A stretch of 64,000 nt of DNA. Source: Pseudonocardia sp. TRM90224 (GTDB lineage Bacteria; Actinomycetota; Actinomycetes; Mycobacteriales; Pseudonocardiaceae). Of the stretch, positions 17,147 to 26,081 are shown one piece after another. Both the position numbers and the translations under genes were made by a program. Position 1 is the first letter of the stretch. Every line of letters starts with the position of its first letter. The notes beneath the pieces are model-generated. The model was not told the origin of the DNA and ran no database searches. It saw nothing but the letters and a program-made list of their open reading frames with translations. Location: positions 343,515 through 407,514 of the forward strand of contig NZ_JAJGSX010000007.1 in assembly GCF_021245725.1 (NCBI RefSeq), in the 5' to 3' direction.

Positions 17147-18469
17147 TCAGGCGAGGACGGGGAAGTTGGAGCGGAGCACGCCGTGCGGGTCGCGGGCCCG
17201 CTTGACGTCCCGCAGCCGGGCGAGCGCCGCACCGGGGAACGCCGCGGCCGCCCGCTCGCCGGGGGCGAGCATCGTGAACGGCTTGCGCCCCGTCGTGACG
17301 GGCCGCAGCGCCGCGGCGAGCTCCGACTGGCGCTCCCCGATCGCCGCCGCGACGTCCGGGGCCGTGGGGATGCCGAACATGTAGACGAGGTGCTGCTCGG
17401 TGAAGCCGCCCGTGGCACCGCCGTCCGGTGCGGGGCGGCCCAACGCCCCGCCGAGCTGGCGCAGCTGCACGCTCAGCAGCGGCGCGATCGGCCGGTCCAG
17501 CAGCGCGGCGGCCGCAGCGTCGTCCAGCTCGCCCAGCAGCTCGGTGCGGGACCGGCCGGGGCTGGGGTCGAGCGGCTCCGCGCAGATGCTGCCAAGCTCG
17601 GCAACGGGCAGCATCCGGCGTCCGTCCGCGGTGCGCCCGGCCACCTCGTCGAACGGCTTCAGCAGCGCGGCGCCCTCCGCGGCGGAACCGAGGTGGGTCA
17701 CGTCGACGGCGACGGCGGGGGCGCCGCCGAACGCGGAGAAGTCGAGGAGGTCCAGCCATACGGTCAGCTCGTCCGGCGCGGACGCGGTGACCGTCCGGTA
17801 GACGTCCAGGAGCTCGGCCGCGCGGTCGGCCGGCCACATCATGCGGCCGCCGTAGAGCTGTGGAGCCGGCTTCAGCTCGAACTCCACCGCCGTGACGACC
17901 GCGAGGTCGCCACCGCCGCCCCGCAACGCCCAGAACAGCTCGGCGTCGGACTCGGCGGAGACGCGCGCTGTCGCACCGTCGGCCGTCACGACGTCGAAGG
18001 AGCGCACGGCGTCGGCCGCGAGCCCGTACCGGCGGCTGAACCAGCTGAGCCCGCCGCCGAGGGTGTAGCCGACCACGCCGACGCCCGGCGAGCTGCCGGC
18101 GAGCCCGGTCAGGCCGTGCGGGCTCGCCGCAGCCAGCACCGCACCCCAGCGCACGCCCGCCCCGACCCGCGCGATCCGTTCCTGCGGGAGCACCTCGACG
18201 CCGTCGAGGGCGGCGGTGCGCAGCAGCACCACGCCGTCGACGTCGCCGGCGGCGCCGTGGCCCGTCGTCTGCGTGGTGACGGCCAGCCCGGCCAACCCGG
18301 CGCACCGTACGGCCGCCGCGACGTCCGCAGCGTCGGCGACGTCCACGACGGCACGCACCCGCTGGTCGATCGCGACGTTCCACGGCGTGCGCGCGGCGTC
18401 GAAGCCTGCGTCGCCCGGAACCAGCACCCGGCCGGTGATCGCTGCTCGGAGGTCCTTCTCGAATGTCAT
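17147..18469 (-). CDS. FAD-binding oxidoreductase (BBE-like, PCMH flavin fold)
   Basis: This 440-aa flavoenzyme belongs to the FAD-linked berberine-bridge-like group. The FAD-binding PCMH fold covers residues about 30-200 (RAVVDVADAADVAAAVRCA, TTGHGAAGD, GYTLGGGLSWFSRRYGL). A BBE-type C-terminus contains DVKRARDPHGVLRSNFPVLA. The His of TTGHGAA sits where such enzymes bind flavin covalently; the second covalent Cys is absent (GSSPGVGVVGYTLGG lacks it), so mono-covalent binding is likely. The substrate is unknown. ATG 18469 was chosen over an in-frame TTG at 18484. It stands between the ABC exporter operon and the SARP gene, all on the minus strand. Confidence 0.85.
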   Translation of the reverse strand: MTFEKDLRAAITGRVLVPGDAGFDAARTPWNVAIDQRVRAVVDVADAADVAAAVRCAGLAGLAVTTQTTGHGAAGDVDGVVLLRTAALDGVEVLPQERIARVGAGVRWGAVLAAASPHGLTGLAGSSPGVGVVGYTLGGGLSWFSRRYGLAADAVRSFDVVTADGATARVSAESDAELFWALRGGGGDLAVVTAVEFELKPAPQLYGGRMMWPADRAAELLDVYRTVTASAPDELTVWLDLLDFSAFGGAPAVAVDVTHLGSAAEGAALLKPFDEVAGRTADGRRMLPVAELGSICAEPLDPSPGRSRTELLGELDDAAAAALLDRPIAPLLSVQLRQLGGALGRPAPDGGATGGFTEQHLVYMFGIPTAPDVAAAIGERQSELAAALRPVTTGRKPFTMLAPGERAAAAFPGAALARLRDVKRARDPHGVLRSNFPVLA

Positions 18470-18531
18470 GGGAGAAGAGTGCAACGGCCGACTTGGACGT
18501 CACTTGGAGGCGGCCAGGTGCGGTGTGGGGA

Positions 18532-18587
18532 GGGCAGGAAAGCCACGTTCAGGCCCTGTGAGGGCAGGAAAGTGGCTTTCCTGCCCT
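18532..18587. repeat. Family A hairpin pair, site 3
   Basis: The first unit (18533-18555) has GGCAGGAAAG, CCA, CGTTCAGGCC, with mismatches. The second (18563-18585) is the perfect GGCAGGAAAG, TGG, CTTTCCTGCC unit. The site begins 32 bp behind the stop of the SARP gene, which ends at 18619 on the minus strand. Confidence 0.95.
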
Positions 18588-18618
18588 CCAGCCGAAGGCG
18601 GGACGGGTCGTCGTGCGG

Positions 18619-21600
18619 CTAGCCGAGTTCGGCGGCCAGCCGTTCGCTGCGCTCCGCCCAGTAGGTCAGGCCGAGCGTGCGGTGCGTGTGCAGGGCGCGG
18701 GCCGCGTGGTCGCGGGCGCGGTCCTGCCGGCCGAGGCGGTTCGCCAGCTCCGCGAGCACGGCGTGCGTCGAGCCGAGGCCCGAGCTGCCCGTCCCGGCCA
18801 CGACGAGCAGGTCGGCGTGCGGTTCCAGCAGCTCGTACATCCGCGCGGGGTCGGGGGCGCCGGTCCGCGCGGCGACGAGCCCCCACACCGCGAGCGCGAA
18901 GTCGCCCGACCAGTCGGCCGGCAGGTCGGCGCCCCAGCGCCGCACCATGTCGACGGCGCGGGCGTGTTGTCCCGTCTCGGCCGCGGCCAGGGCCGCGACC
19001 GGGCGGGCCGGGCGCATCTGCGGCTCCTCCGCAGCGGCGGCGAGCGGGTCGACGATCTCCGCGAGCCGACCCTGCCCGCGCCGCACGGTGAACATCGTGA
19101 CGTGGTGGTGGTAGCCGACGCCCCATTCGGTCGCGCCGTACCGGATCGTCGCGTAGCGCCCGAGCAGGTCCTCCGCCTCGTCGAACCGCCCGTCCATGAG
19201 GCAGCGCGCGGTCCGCGCCATCCCGACGAGCGACTCCAGCTCCGGTCGCCGCGCCACGTCGAGCAGCCGCTCGCACCGGGCCAGGTCGCGGTCCCATTCG
19301 GCGAGGTCACCGGCCCGCAGCAGGCACGCCATCCGCTGCACCCTGCCGACGACCGCGTGGGCCGTCGGGAGGCCGGGCAGGTCGACGAGCTCGGCGGCGA
19401 CCCGCAGCCGGTCGGCGTTGCGGCCCGGCACGAACGTCGCGTGCATGAGGTTGGTCAGCGTCCGCCCGAGCAGCGCGGGGTCGTCCAGCCCGCGGGCCAG
19501 CTCAGCGGCTTCGCGGGCGGTCCGCTCGGCATCACCCCGGCGCGGGCTGTAGTGCAGCTCGACGGCGAGGGTGCCCAGCAGCGCCGCCCTGTCGTGGTCG
19601 GCGAGCGGTCCGGCCAGCAGACCGTCGAGCGTGGCCACCATGCCCACGTCGACCACCCCGTAGGGCCGCCACAGCCAGGGCGACGGCCCGCCGAAGGCTG
19701 TTGCCGCCGCGACGAGTGCCGGCCGGTCGCCGGTCTCGCCGGCCAACAACAGCGCCTCCTCGACGTCGCGGCGCGCACCGGCTGCGTCCCCCGAGGCGCG
19801 GCGCGCCTGCCCCAGCTCGGTCAGCACGGCACAGCGGCCGGCCCGGTCGGCTGTCGGCGTCGAGGCCAATGCGAGCTCCCACAACTGCACGGCCTCGGTC
19901 AGCGCGAGCTGCGCGCTCGCCTGCCGGGCCGCGCGGGAGGCGTGCGCGACGGCCTCGGCAGCGCCGCCGACCTTGGCCGCCTTCGCGAAGTGGTGCGCCA
20001 GCCGCGCAGGGTCCGATCCGGGCAGCTCGGCCAGCGTCCGGCCGGTCGCGAGGTGCAGCCGGGCCCGGTGCAGCCGGCTCAGCCCGGCGTCGAGCGCGTC
20101 GCGTACGAGCGCGTGGGAGAAGCGGTAGTCGAACGTGTCGGGCACCTCGGCGAGCAGCCCGGCGGCCACGGCGGGCTCCAGCTGCGTGATCACGTCCTCG
20201 GCCGGCAGCTCCGTCACCGCGGCCAGCACGTCGACCTCGACGTCCCGCCCACCGACCGATGCCGCGCGCAGCAGCTCACGGGCGGATTCGGGGAGCCGCG
20301 CGACCCTGCGCTCGATGACGTCGCGCGCCGCCGCGGGCACGCCGGACCCGTGCTCGGGCAGCCGGAGCAGCTCGGACAGGTAGAACGGGTTGCCGCCGCT
20401 GCGGTCGAGCAGGCCGGCGACCGTCGCCGGGTCGTCGGGAGCGCCGCGCAGCCGCAGGTAGGCGGCCACGTCGTCCGCGGTGAACGGGTGCAGCTCGATC
20501 CGCGCGGCGCCCGGCACCCGATGGATCTCGGCGAGCACATCGCGCAGCAGGTCGGGACGGGCGCCGGGCTCCGGGCGAGCCGTCACCACCAGCATCAGCG
20601 GCAGGCCCGACGCCTCCCGCGCAACGTGCTCCAGCAGCCGCAGCGACGACGGATCGGCCCAGTGCACGTCGTCGATGACGACCAGTACGGGCTCCGGGCT
20701 GCCGCCCAACGCTGCGACAACGCGGTCGTGCAGGGCGTGCAGGTCGGCGTCGGGGTCCCGGCTGCGCTCGGGCGCGTCGAGGGCGCCGGTGGCACCGAGC
20801 GCCCGCAGCACCGACACCCACGGGCGGAACGGCGGTGCGGCGGCGTCGACACACGTGCCGGCGGCGACGAGCATCCCGCGCGATGTCGCGGTCTCCGCGA
20901 CGGCCGTGACCAGCGTGCTCTTGCCGATCCCGGCCTCCCCAACGACCACGACGGCACCGCCGCGGCCCTGCCGCGCCGCCGTCAGCCGCTCGTCGAGCAG
21001 CCCGATCTCGGCGTCGCGGGCGACCAGCCGTTCGCTCTGCACGCGGGCCGGCACAGCCGCAGCAGCCGGCGCTCTGGGTGCCTCCAGGTCGGGCGACTGG
21101 CCGAACACCGCCTGCTCCAGCCGGCGCAGCTCGGGGCCAGGCTCGATGCCGAGGTCCGCCGCAAGCCGCTCCCGGACACCGCGTAGCGCACCGAGCGCGT
21201 CGGCCTGCCGGCCGGCGCGGTAGAGCGCGAGCACGAGCAGACCCCATGACCGTTCGCGGTAGGGGTGCGCGCCGACGAGCTCCTCCAGCTCGGGCACGGC
21301 AGCGGCCGTCTCGCCGAGCCCGAGGCGGGCGGCCATGAGGTCCTCGACGGCCGACGTGCGCAGCTCGCCCAGCCGCACGGCCGTGGCGGCGGCGAACCCG
21401 AGATCGGCGAACTCGGCGAGCGGCTCGCCGCGCCAGAGCGCCAGCGCGTCCCCGAGGAGCCTGCGGGCGGCGTCGTGGTCGCCCCGGTCGAGCGCGCCAC
21501 GGCCCCCGGCGACCGCCGCGGTGAACCGCGGAAGATCGACCTGGCCCGGCGCGACGTCGAGCAGGTACCCGGGCTCCCGCGTGAGCAGCAGGCGGGGCGG

Positions 21601-21879
21601 GGTGCGCGGCTTGCGGTCGGGCTCCAGCACCTTGCGCAGGTTCGAGACGTAGGCCTGCAGCCCGCCCGCCGCCTTGGCGGGGGCCTCACCGGACCAGAGC
21701 TCGTCGATCAGCCGGTCGACCGCGACCACCCTGCCGGGATCGACGGCGAGCATCGCCAGCACCGCACGCTGCATGCGCGGGCCGAGGTCGAGCCGGGAGC
21801 CGTCGGCGCCATCGCCGGAGCCGCCGCGAAAGACCTCGACCGCGCCGAAGAGCCGCACCGAGAGCGCCGCGTCCACCAT
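18619..21879 (-). CDS. AfsR/SARP-family regulator with AAA ATPase and TPR-like C-terminus
   Basis: This giant transcription activator (1086 aa) has an OmpR-type winged helix over residues about 5-100 (RLFGAVEVFRG, RVVAVDRLIDELWSG). A BTAD domain covers about 105-250 (LLTREPGYLLDVAPGQVDL). An AAA/NB-ARC ATPase (VVVVGEAGIGKSTLV, and LVVIDDVHWADPSSLRLLEH) is followed by a long helical TPR-like region. Such proteins control secondary metabolism, usually after phosphorylation or ligand sensing. ATG 21879 has GAGGTGGGG just before it; a TTG-started form would add five residues. No biosynthetic cluster is visible here. Possible local targets are the adjacent flavin oxidoreductase and exporter. Confidence 0.9.
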   Translation of the reverse strand: MVDAALSVRLFGAVEVFRGGSGDGADGSRLDLGPRMQRAVLAMLAVDPGRVVAVDRLIDELWSGEAPAKAAGGLQAYVSNLRKVLEPDRKPRTPPRLLLTREPGYLLDVAPGQVDLPRFTAAVAGGRGALDRGDHDAARRLLGDALALWRGEPLAEFADLGFAAATAVRLGELRTSAVEDLMAARLGLGETAAAVPELEELVGAHPYRERSWGLLVLALYRAGRQADALGALRGVRERLAADLGIEPGPELRRLEQAVFGQSPDLEAPRAPAAAAVPARVQSERLVARDAEIGLLDERLTAARQGRGGAVVVVGEAGIGKSTLVTAVAETATSRGMLVAAGTCVDAAAPPFRPWVSVLRALGATGALDAPERSRDPDADLHALHDRVVAALGGSPEPVLVVIDDVHWADPSSLRLLEHVAREASGLPLMLVVTARPEPGARPDLLRDVLAEIHRVPGAARIELHPFTADDVAAYLRLRGAPDDPATVAGLLDRSGGNPFYLSELLRLPEHGSGVPAAARDVIERRVARLPESARELLRAASVGGRDVEVDVLAAVTELPAEDVITQLEPAVAAGLLAEVPDTFDYRFSHALVRDALDAGLSRLHRARLHLATGRTLAELPGSDPARLAHHFAKAAKVGGAAEAVAHASRAARQASAQLALTEAVQLWELALASTPTADRAGRCAVLTELGQARRASGDAAGARRDVEEALLLAGETGDRPALVAAATAFGGPSPWLWRPYGVVDVGMVATLDGLLAGPLADHDRAALLGTLAVELHYSPRRGDAERTAREAAELARGLDDPALLGRTLTNLMHATFVPGRNADRLRVAAELVDLPGLPTAHAVVGRVQRMACLLRAGDLAEWDRDLARCERLLDVARRPELESLVGMARTARCLMDGRFDEAEDLLGRYATIRYGATEWGVGYHHHVTMFTVRRGQGRLAEIVDPLAAAAEEPQMRPARPVAALAAAETGQHARAVDMVRRWGADLPADWSGDFALAVWGLVAARTGAPDPARMYELLEPHADLLVVAGTGSSGLGSTHAVLAELANRLGRQDRARDHAARALHTHRTLGLTYWAERSERLAAELG

Positions 21880-21947
21880 CCCCACCTCGATCAAGGGCCC
21901 TCATCGTGCCACCCCGACCCGCCGTGACACTCCGTGGTCGTTGTTGG

Positions 21948-22000
21948 GTCAGGAAAGCCACTTTCCTGTCCTGTGGGGACAGGAAAGTGGCTTTCCTGAA
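21948..22000. repeat. Family A hairpin pair, site 4
   Basis: Unit one (21948-21970) reads GTCAGGAAAG, CCA, CTTTCCTGTC. Unit two (near 21978-22000) is GACAGGAAAG, TGG, CTTTCCTGAA. Inner arms CAGGAAAG and CTTTCCTG match exactly in both. The pair sits 43 bp behind the stop of the PHP hydrolase gene on the minus strand. Confidence 0.95.
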
Positions 22001-22042
22001 CTCCCCGGGACCACGGGGTGGTCACCGAGAGTGGGCGGGGCG

Positions 22043-23239
22043 TCAGACCGCCAGCGCCACCACCGCGTTCATGGGGGTCTCGAGCCGGTGCGGGCCCGGT
22101 GCCCCGGGGAACGTCACGCGGTCGCCGGTCACGAGCGTCCGCCGCTCCTGCGGGTCGACGAGGTAGGTGCCGGCGCCGTCGACGGCGACCAGTTCGTCGC
22201 CCACCCTGAGCAGGACGGGCGCGTCGCGGCCCGCGCTGATCGCGATGCGCCCGGCGTCGATGCCGTCGAGCACACCACTCTCGTCCGCGCATTGCACCCA
22301 CGTCGTCGGCCCGCCCAGCGGGCGGCCGTGCGCGGGCGTGTGGAAGTCGCTCCCGCCCAGCGGCAGCACGGTCGGGTCCCACGCGAGCCACCACGCCAGC
22401 GGGCCGCCCCAGCGCCGGTCGAGCCACGTCCAGTGCCAGATCTCGGCGAACCGCGGCCTGCGCGCCATCGGCTGGCGCCACGCGCAGTCGCTGGCCAGCG
22501 GATGGTTGATCGAGAGCAGCCCGCCGCCCGTCTCGACGTCGGCGAGCCACGCGTCGGCGGGCCGCCGGAAGTCCACCCAGCCGATGTCTCCGAACGCGTT
22601 GGCGTGCCCCCGGTCGGTCGTGACCTCCTGGCCGGGGATCAGCACGACGCCCGCTCGTGCGCCGGCCGCCGGGAGCAGCGGGTGGTGGCTGACGGTGTTG
22701 TGGTCGGTGACGGCGAGGAAGTCCAGCCCGACCGCGGCGGCGAGGTTCGCCAGCTCGTCGATGCCCAGCGCGCCGTCGGAGTGCACGGTGTGGCTGTGCA
22801 GGTCGCCCGCCAGCCAGCGCAGGCCCGCCTCGGCCGGGAGATCCCGCCGCGGCGGGCGTTCGGTGACCGGCGGCGGTGCATGCTCGGCCGGCGCGGCGAC
22901 GGGCGCGGTGTCGACCGTGACCTCGTAGTCGAGCCCGTCGGACGGCAATCGGTGCAGGCCGAGGCAGACCCGCCACGTCCCGGCCTCGATGGGGCCTGGC
23001 AGGTAGCCGGGCGTCGCCCAGCTCTCGGTGATCGTGTACGTCGTGCGCGCCCCACCCGACCAGCCGCGGAACCCCGCGGGGGTGAAGCAGCCCAGGTCGA
23101 GCACGCCGGCGCTGCGGTCGTAGTCGAGGTGGACGGTCAGCGCGCCCGCGCCGGCCGGGACGTCGAATTGCAGCTCCCGGTAGAACGACTCGGCGCGGTC
23201 GTCGAGCGTCCAGCGGCCGCGCTGCACCGTCGCCGGCAC
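22043..23239 (-). CDS. CehA/McbA-family PHP-domain metallohydrolase
   Basis: This 398-aa protein is a predicted metal-dependent phosphoesterase of the PHP superfamily, subgroup CehA/McbA. The first 120 residues form a beta-sandwich-like region. The PHP domain then shows its metal ligands: GDLHSHTVHSDG, AVTDHNTVSHH, and later LGGSDFHTPAHGR. The name-giving CehA hydrolyses carbaryl, but the physiological substrates of such genes are unknown. GTG 23239 lies 5 bp behind the stop of the ABC ATPase gene, with GGAGG of that gene's end as its ribosome-binding site, so it belongs to the importer operon. That suggests it acts on the imported solute or a derivative. No signal peptide is apparent. Confidence 0.85.
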   Translation of the reverse strand: MPATVQRGRWTLDDRAESFYRELQFDVPAGAGALTVHLDYDRSAGVLDLGCFTPAGFRGWSGGARTTYTITESWATPGYLPGPIEAGTWRVCLGLHRLPSDGLDYEVTVDTAPVAAPAEHAPPPVTERPPRRDLPAEAGLRWLAGDLHSHTVHSDGALGIDELANLAAAVGLDFLAVTDHNTVSHHPLLPAAGARAGVVLIPGQEVTTDRGHANAFGDIGWVDFRRPADAWLADVETGGGLLSINHPLASDCAWRQPMARRPRFAEIWHWTWLDRRWGGPLAWWLAWDPTVLPLGGSDFHTPAHGRPLGGPTTWVQCADESGVLDGIDAGRIAISAGRDAPVLLRVGDELVAVDGAGTYLVDPQERRTLVTGDRVTFPGAPGPHRLETPMNAVVALAV

Positions 23240-23244
23240 GCGGC

Positions 23245-24348
23245 TCAGGCCTCCGCGAGCGCCGGCGCGCGCTCGCTGCCGACGAGCTCGCCGTCGTCGC
23301 GGCGGTAGACCAGCACCCGCTGCGGCGCGGCGACCGCCCAGCCGCGCGAGCCGATCGGCGGCTCCTGTCCTTCTGGCACCGTCACCTGGACGATGGTGGC
23401 ACCGACCTCGAGCGAGACCAACGACCCCACGCCCATGTTCTCGATGATCGCGACGGTGCCCTCGATGCCCGCGTCGGCCGCTTCGGTGCTGAACGTCATG
23501 TACTCGGGCCGAGCCGCGTAGACGACCTCCTCGCCGTCGCGCACGTGCGCCCGCGCCGACTCCGGCAGCGGCACCGACGTGCCGGCCACCCGGACGGTGT
23601 CGCGGTCGATCGTGGCGTCGAGCAGGTTCATCGGCGTCGACCCGATGAACCCGGCGACGAACGTGCTGGCCGGGCGCTGGAACACCTCGCGCGGCGTGCC
23701 GATCTGGCGGATCCGGCCCGCCTCCATGACGGCCATGCGGTCCGACATCGCGAGCGCCTCGGCCTGGTCGTGGGTGACGAAGACGGTGGTGACGCCCAGG
23801 TCGCGCTGCAGCCGCTTGAGGAACGTCCGCGCCTCCAGCCGCAGCCGGGCGTCGAGGTTGGAGAGCGGCTCGTCGAACAGGAACACCTGCGGGTGGCACG
23901 CCACCGCCCGCGCGAGCGCCGCCCGTTGCTGCTGGCCGCCCGAGAGCTGGCCCGGTCGCCGCTCCAGCAGCCCGCCGAGGCTGAGCCCTTCCGCGGTCTC
24001 CTCCGCCTTCTCCGCGCGCTCCTGCTTGCCCACCTTCTTGATCTTCAGCGGGTAGGCGATGTTGTCGCGGACCGTCATGTGCGGGAAGAGCGCGTAATCC
24101 TGGAACACCATCGCGATGTCCCGCGCCCCGGGGGCCAGCCGCGTGACGTCGCGCCCGCCGATGCGGATGCTGCCGCCGCTCACGGTCTCCAGCCCGGCGA
24201 TGGAGCGCAGCAGCGTGGTCTTGCCGCAGCCCGAGGGGCCCAGCAGCGCGAAGAACTCGCCGTCCTCGATCGTGACGTCGAGCCCGTCGACGGCCCGGAC
24301 CCCGCCCGGGTACTCCTTGACCAGCTGTTCCAGCACGATGTCGGCCAT
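23245..24348 (-). CDS. ugpC: UgpC/MalK-type ABC importer ATP-binding protein
   Basis: This 367-aa ATPase drives a carbohydrate-type (CUT1) importer. Walker A is LLGPSGCGKTTLL near residues 36-48, Q-loop VFQDYALFPHMTV, signature LSGGQQQRAALARA and Walker B VFLFDEPLSNLDA. A C-terminal TOBE-type regulatory domain covers about residues 240-360. The ATG overlaps the permease stop by 1 nt (TGATG). It may also energise the ATPase-less alpha-glucoside importer at 48-51 kb, but that is inference. The symbol is given for family only; the exact substrate is unknown. Confidence 0.9.
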   Translation of the reverse strand: MADIVLEQLVKEYPGGVRAVDGLDVTIEDGEFFALLGPSGCGKTTLLRSIAGLETVSGGSIRIGGRDVTRLAPGARDIAMVFQDYALFPHMTVRDNIAYPLKIKKVGKQERAEKAEETAEGLSLGGLLERRPGQLSGGQQQRAALARAVACHPQVFLFDEPLSNLDARLRLEARTFLKRLQRDLGVTTVFVTHDQAEALAMSDRMAVMEAGRIRQIGTPREVFQRPASTFVAGFIGSTPMNLLDATIDRDTVRVAGTSVPLPESARAHVRDGEEVVYAARPEYMTFSTEAADAGIEGTVAIIENMGVGSLVSLEVGATIVQVTVPEGQEPPIGSRGWAVAAPQRVLVYRRDDGELVGSERAPALAEA

Positions 24349-25166
24349 CAGCGCTTGATCCCTCCGTGGAAGCGGAACCCGTAACGCCGGTTCACGAACA
24401 CGTACATCGCGACCACCGGTATCGAGTAGAGCAGCGAGAACGCCGAGATGAGCCCCAGATCGGCCTGCCCGCCCTCGGTGTAGAAGGTGTAGACGACCAC
24501 CGCGGCGGGCCGCTCGGCCTGCCGCAGCAGGATGAACGGGGTCAGGAAGTTCCCCCAGACCTGCACGACCGTCCACACCGCGATCGTCGCGAGCCCCGGC
24601 CGGACGACGGGCAGCACGACGTCGCGCAGGATCTGCAGCGGGCTTGCCCCGAACACCCGCGCCGACTCCTCGTAGGAGCGCGGGATGCCGTCCATGAAGT
24701 CCTTCAGGATGAAGATCGCGGTCGGCAGCATCCCGCCGGTCAGCACCAGCACGACGCCGAGCTGGGTGTCGACCAGCCCGATCTGCGTCATCAGCGTGAA
24801 GATCGGCACCATCGCCGCGGTCCCGGTGATGATCGACGACAGCAGCAGCAACGCGTAGAGCAGCCCGTCCCGGCCGGGGATCTTCACCCGCGAGAGCGCG
24901 TACGCGGCCAGCGCACCGAAGCTCGTCACCAGCGCCATCGTGCCCAGCGCGTGCACCAGCGAGATACCGATCGACGGCAGCGCGTCGGGGTTGCGCAGCA
25001 GCTCGCCGAAGTTGCGCCCCGTCCAGTCCGGCAGCGACGTGCTCAGCGTCGGGGAGGCGTCGAAGGGCGCGAACAGCAGCCACAGCACCGGCAGCGCCAT
25101 GAACACCGTGATCAGCGAGATCAGGACGTAGAGCCCGACCCGCCCCACCAGCTCCTTCGGGCTCAT
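24348..25166 (-). CDS. Carbohydrate ABC importer permease, MalG type
   Basis: This 272-aa inner membrane permease has six transmembrane helices: VLISLITVFMALPVLWLLFAP, ALGTMALVTSFGALAAYALS, LLLLSSIITGTAAMVPI, LTGGMLPTAIFILKDF, IAVWTVVQVWGNFL and the last near SIPVVAMYVFV. The EAA loop, ESARVFGASPLQILRDVVLP, contacts the ATPase. ATG 25166 overlaps the other permease's stop by 4 nt (ATGA). The order SBP-permease-permease-ATPase-hydrolase is a complete single-transcript importer. Confidence 0.92.
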   Translation of the reverse strand: MSPKELVGRVGLYVLISLITVFMALPVLWLLFAPFDASPTLSTSLPDWTGRNFGELLRNPDALPSIGISLVHALGTMALVTSFGALAAYALSRVKIPGRDGLLYALLLLSSIITGTAAMVPIFTLMTQIGLVDTQLGVVLVLTGGMLPTAIFILKDFMDGIPRSYEESARVFGASPLQILRDVVLPVVRPGLATIAVWTVVQVWGNFLTPFILLRQAERPAAVVVYTFYTEGGQADLGLISAFSLLYSIPVVAMYVFVNRRYGFRFHGGIKR

Positions 25167-26062
25167 GCGCGACGCTGCTTCAACAGGCGGAGGTAGACCA
25201 CCGCGAGCACGAGGTTGATCAGCAGCATCAGCAGCGAGACGGCCGAGCCGAAGCCGAGCTGCCCGCCGGGGATCGCCGTGTTGTAGACGAACACCGGCAG
25301 CGTCTCGGAACGGCCGTTCGGGCCGCCCGCGGTGATCAGGAACGGGCTGAAGTCGTTGAACGTCCAGAGGCTGATCAGCAGCAGGTTGGTGAGGATGTGC
25401 CCGCGGACGTGCGGGAGCACGACGTCGCGCAGCTGCTGCCAGCCGGAGGCACCGACCATGCGTGCCGTCTCCAGCTGCGAGGGCGGGATCCCGTTCAGGG
25501 CCGCGCTGAAGAGCAGCATCGAGAACGCCGTGCCCCGCCAGGCGTTGAAGATGATCACCGAGAGCATCGGGTACTCGATCAGCCACGCCATGCCCGGCGT
25601 GTTCAGCAACACGTTGAGCGTGCCGCCGTCCCGGTCGAGCAGCGCGATCCACAGGAACGCCACCACCGAGCTGGGCAGGATCCACGCGAGCATCACGAGC
25701 AGCTCTACGACCGTCCGCACGGTCCTCGGCACCGCTCGCAACGTCCAGGCCAGCACGAACCCCAGCACGCACTGCCCGATCACCGCCGAACCGATGACGA
25801 ACAGCAGCGTCAGCCACAGGGAGTTGAGGAACTCGGGATCACCGAGCGCCCTCGCGTAGTTGTCCAGCCCGACGACCCGGGGGCGGAGCGCCGCGACGCC
25901 GGTCAGTCGGTAGTTGGTGATCCCGAGGTACAGCGTCCACAGCGCCGGGAAGACCAGGAACGCCGCGATCAGCGCCAGCGCGGGCGCGACGAACACCGAG
26001 GCGCGCGCCCTGCCCAGCCCGGCGGCGTCGGTGGCCGCCTGCGGGGCCGGGCTCTTGGTCAC
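25163..26062 (-). CDS. Carbohydrate ABC importer permease, MalF type
   Basis: This 299-aa permease pairs with the MalG-type subunit. Helices include VFVAPALALIAAFLVFPALW near the N-terminus and LLFVIGSAVIGQCVLGFVLA. The EAA loop is ETARMVGASGWQQLRDVVLP. GTG 26062 was chosen because a GAGG site lies 9 nt upstream and this places it 19 bp after the binding-protein stop; a longer frame to 26119 would overlap that gene by 38 bp. It is the second gene of the importer operon. Confidence 0.9.
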   Translation of the reverse strand: MTKSPAPQAATDAAGLGRARASVFVAPALALIAAFLVFPALWTLYLGITNYRLTGVAALRPRVVGLDNYARALGDPEFLNSLWLTLLFVIGSAVIGQCVLGFVLAWTLRAVPRTVRTVVELLVMLAWILPSSVVAFLWIALLDRDGGTLNVLLNTPGMAWLIEYPMLSVIIFNAWRGTAFSMLLFSAALNGIPPSQLETARMVGASGWQQLRDVVLPHVRGHILTNLLLISLWTFNDFSPFLITAGGPNGRSETLPVFVYNTAIPGGQLGFGSAVSLLMLLINLVLAVVYLRLLKQRRA

Positions 26063-26081
26063 CCCAGCCGCCTCGGCCGGT

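Noticed and set aside
15944..18622. 892-aa plus-strand frame
   Set aside because: It lies antisense to the exporter and flavin oxidoreductase genes, with no family similarity.
18613..21186. 857-aa plus-strand frame
   Set aside because: Antisense shadow of the SARP gene; low-complexity Arg/His/Gly composition.
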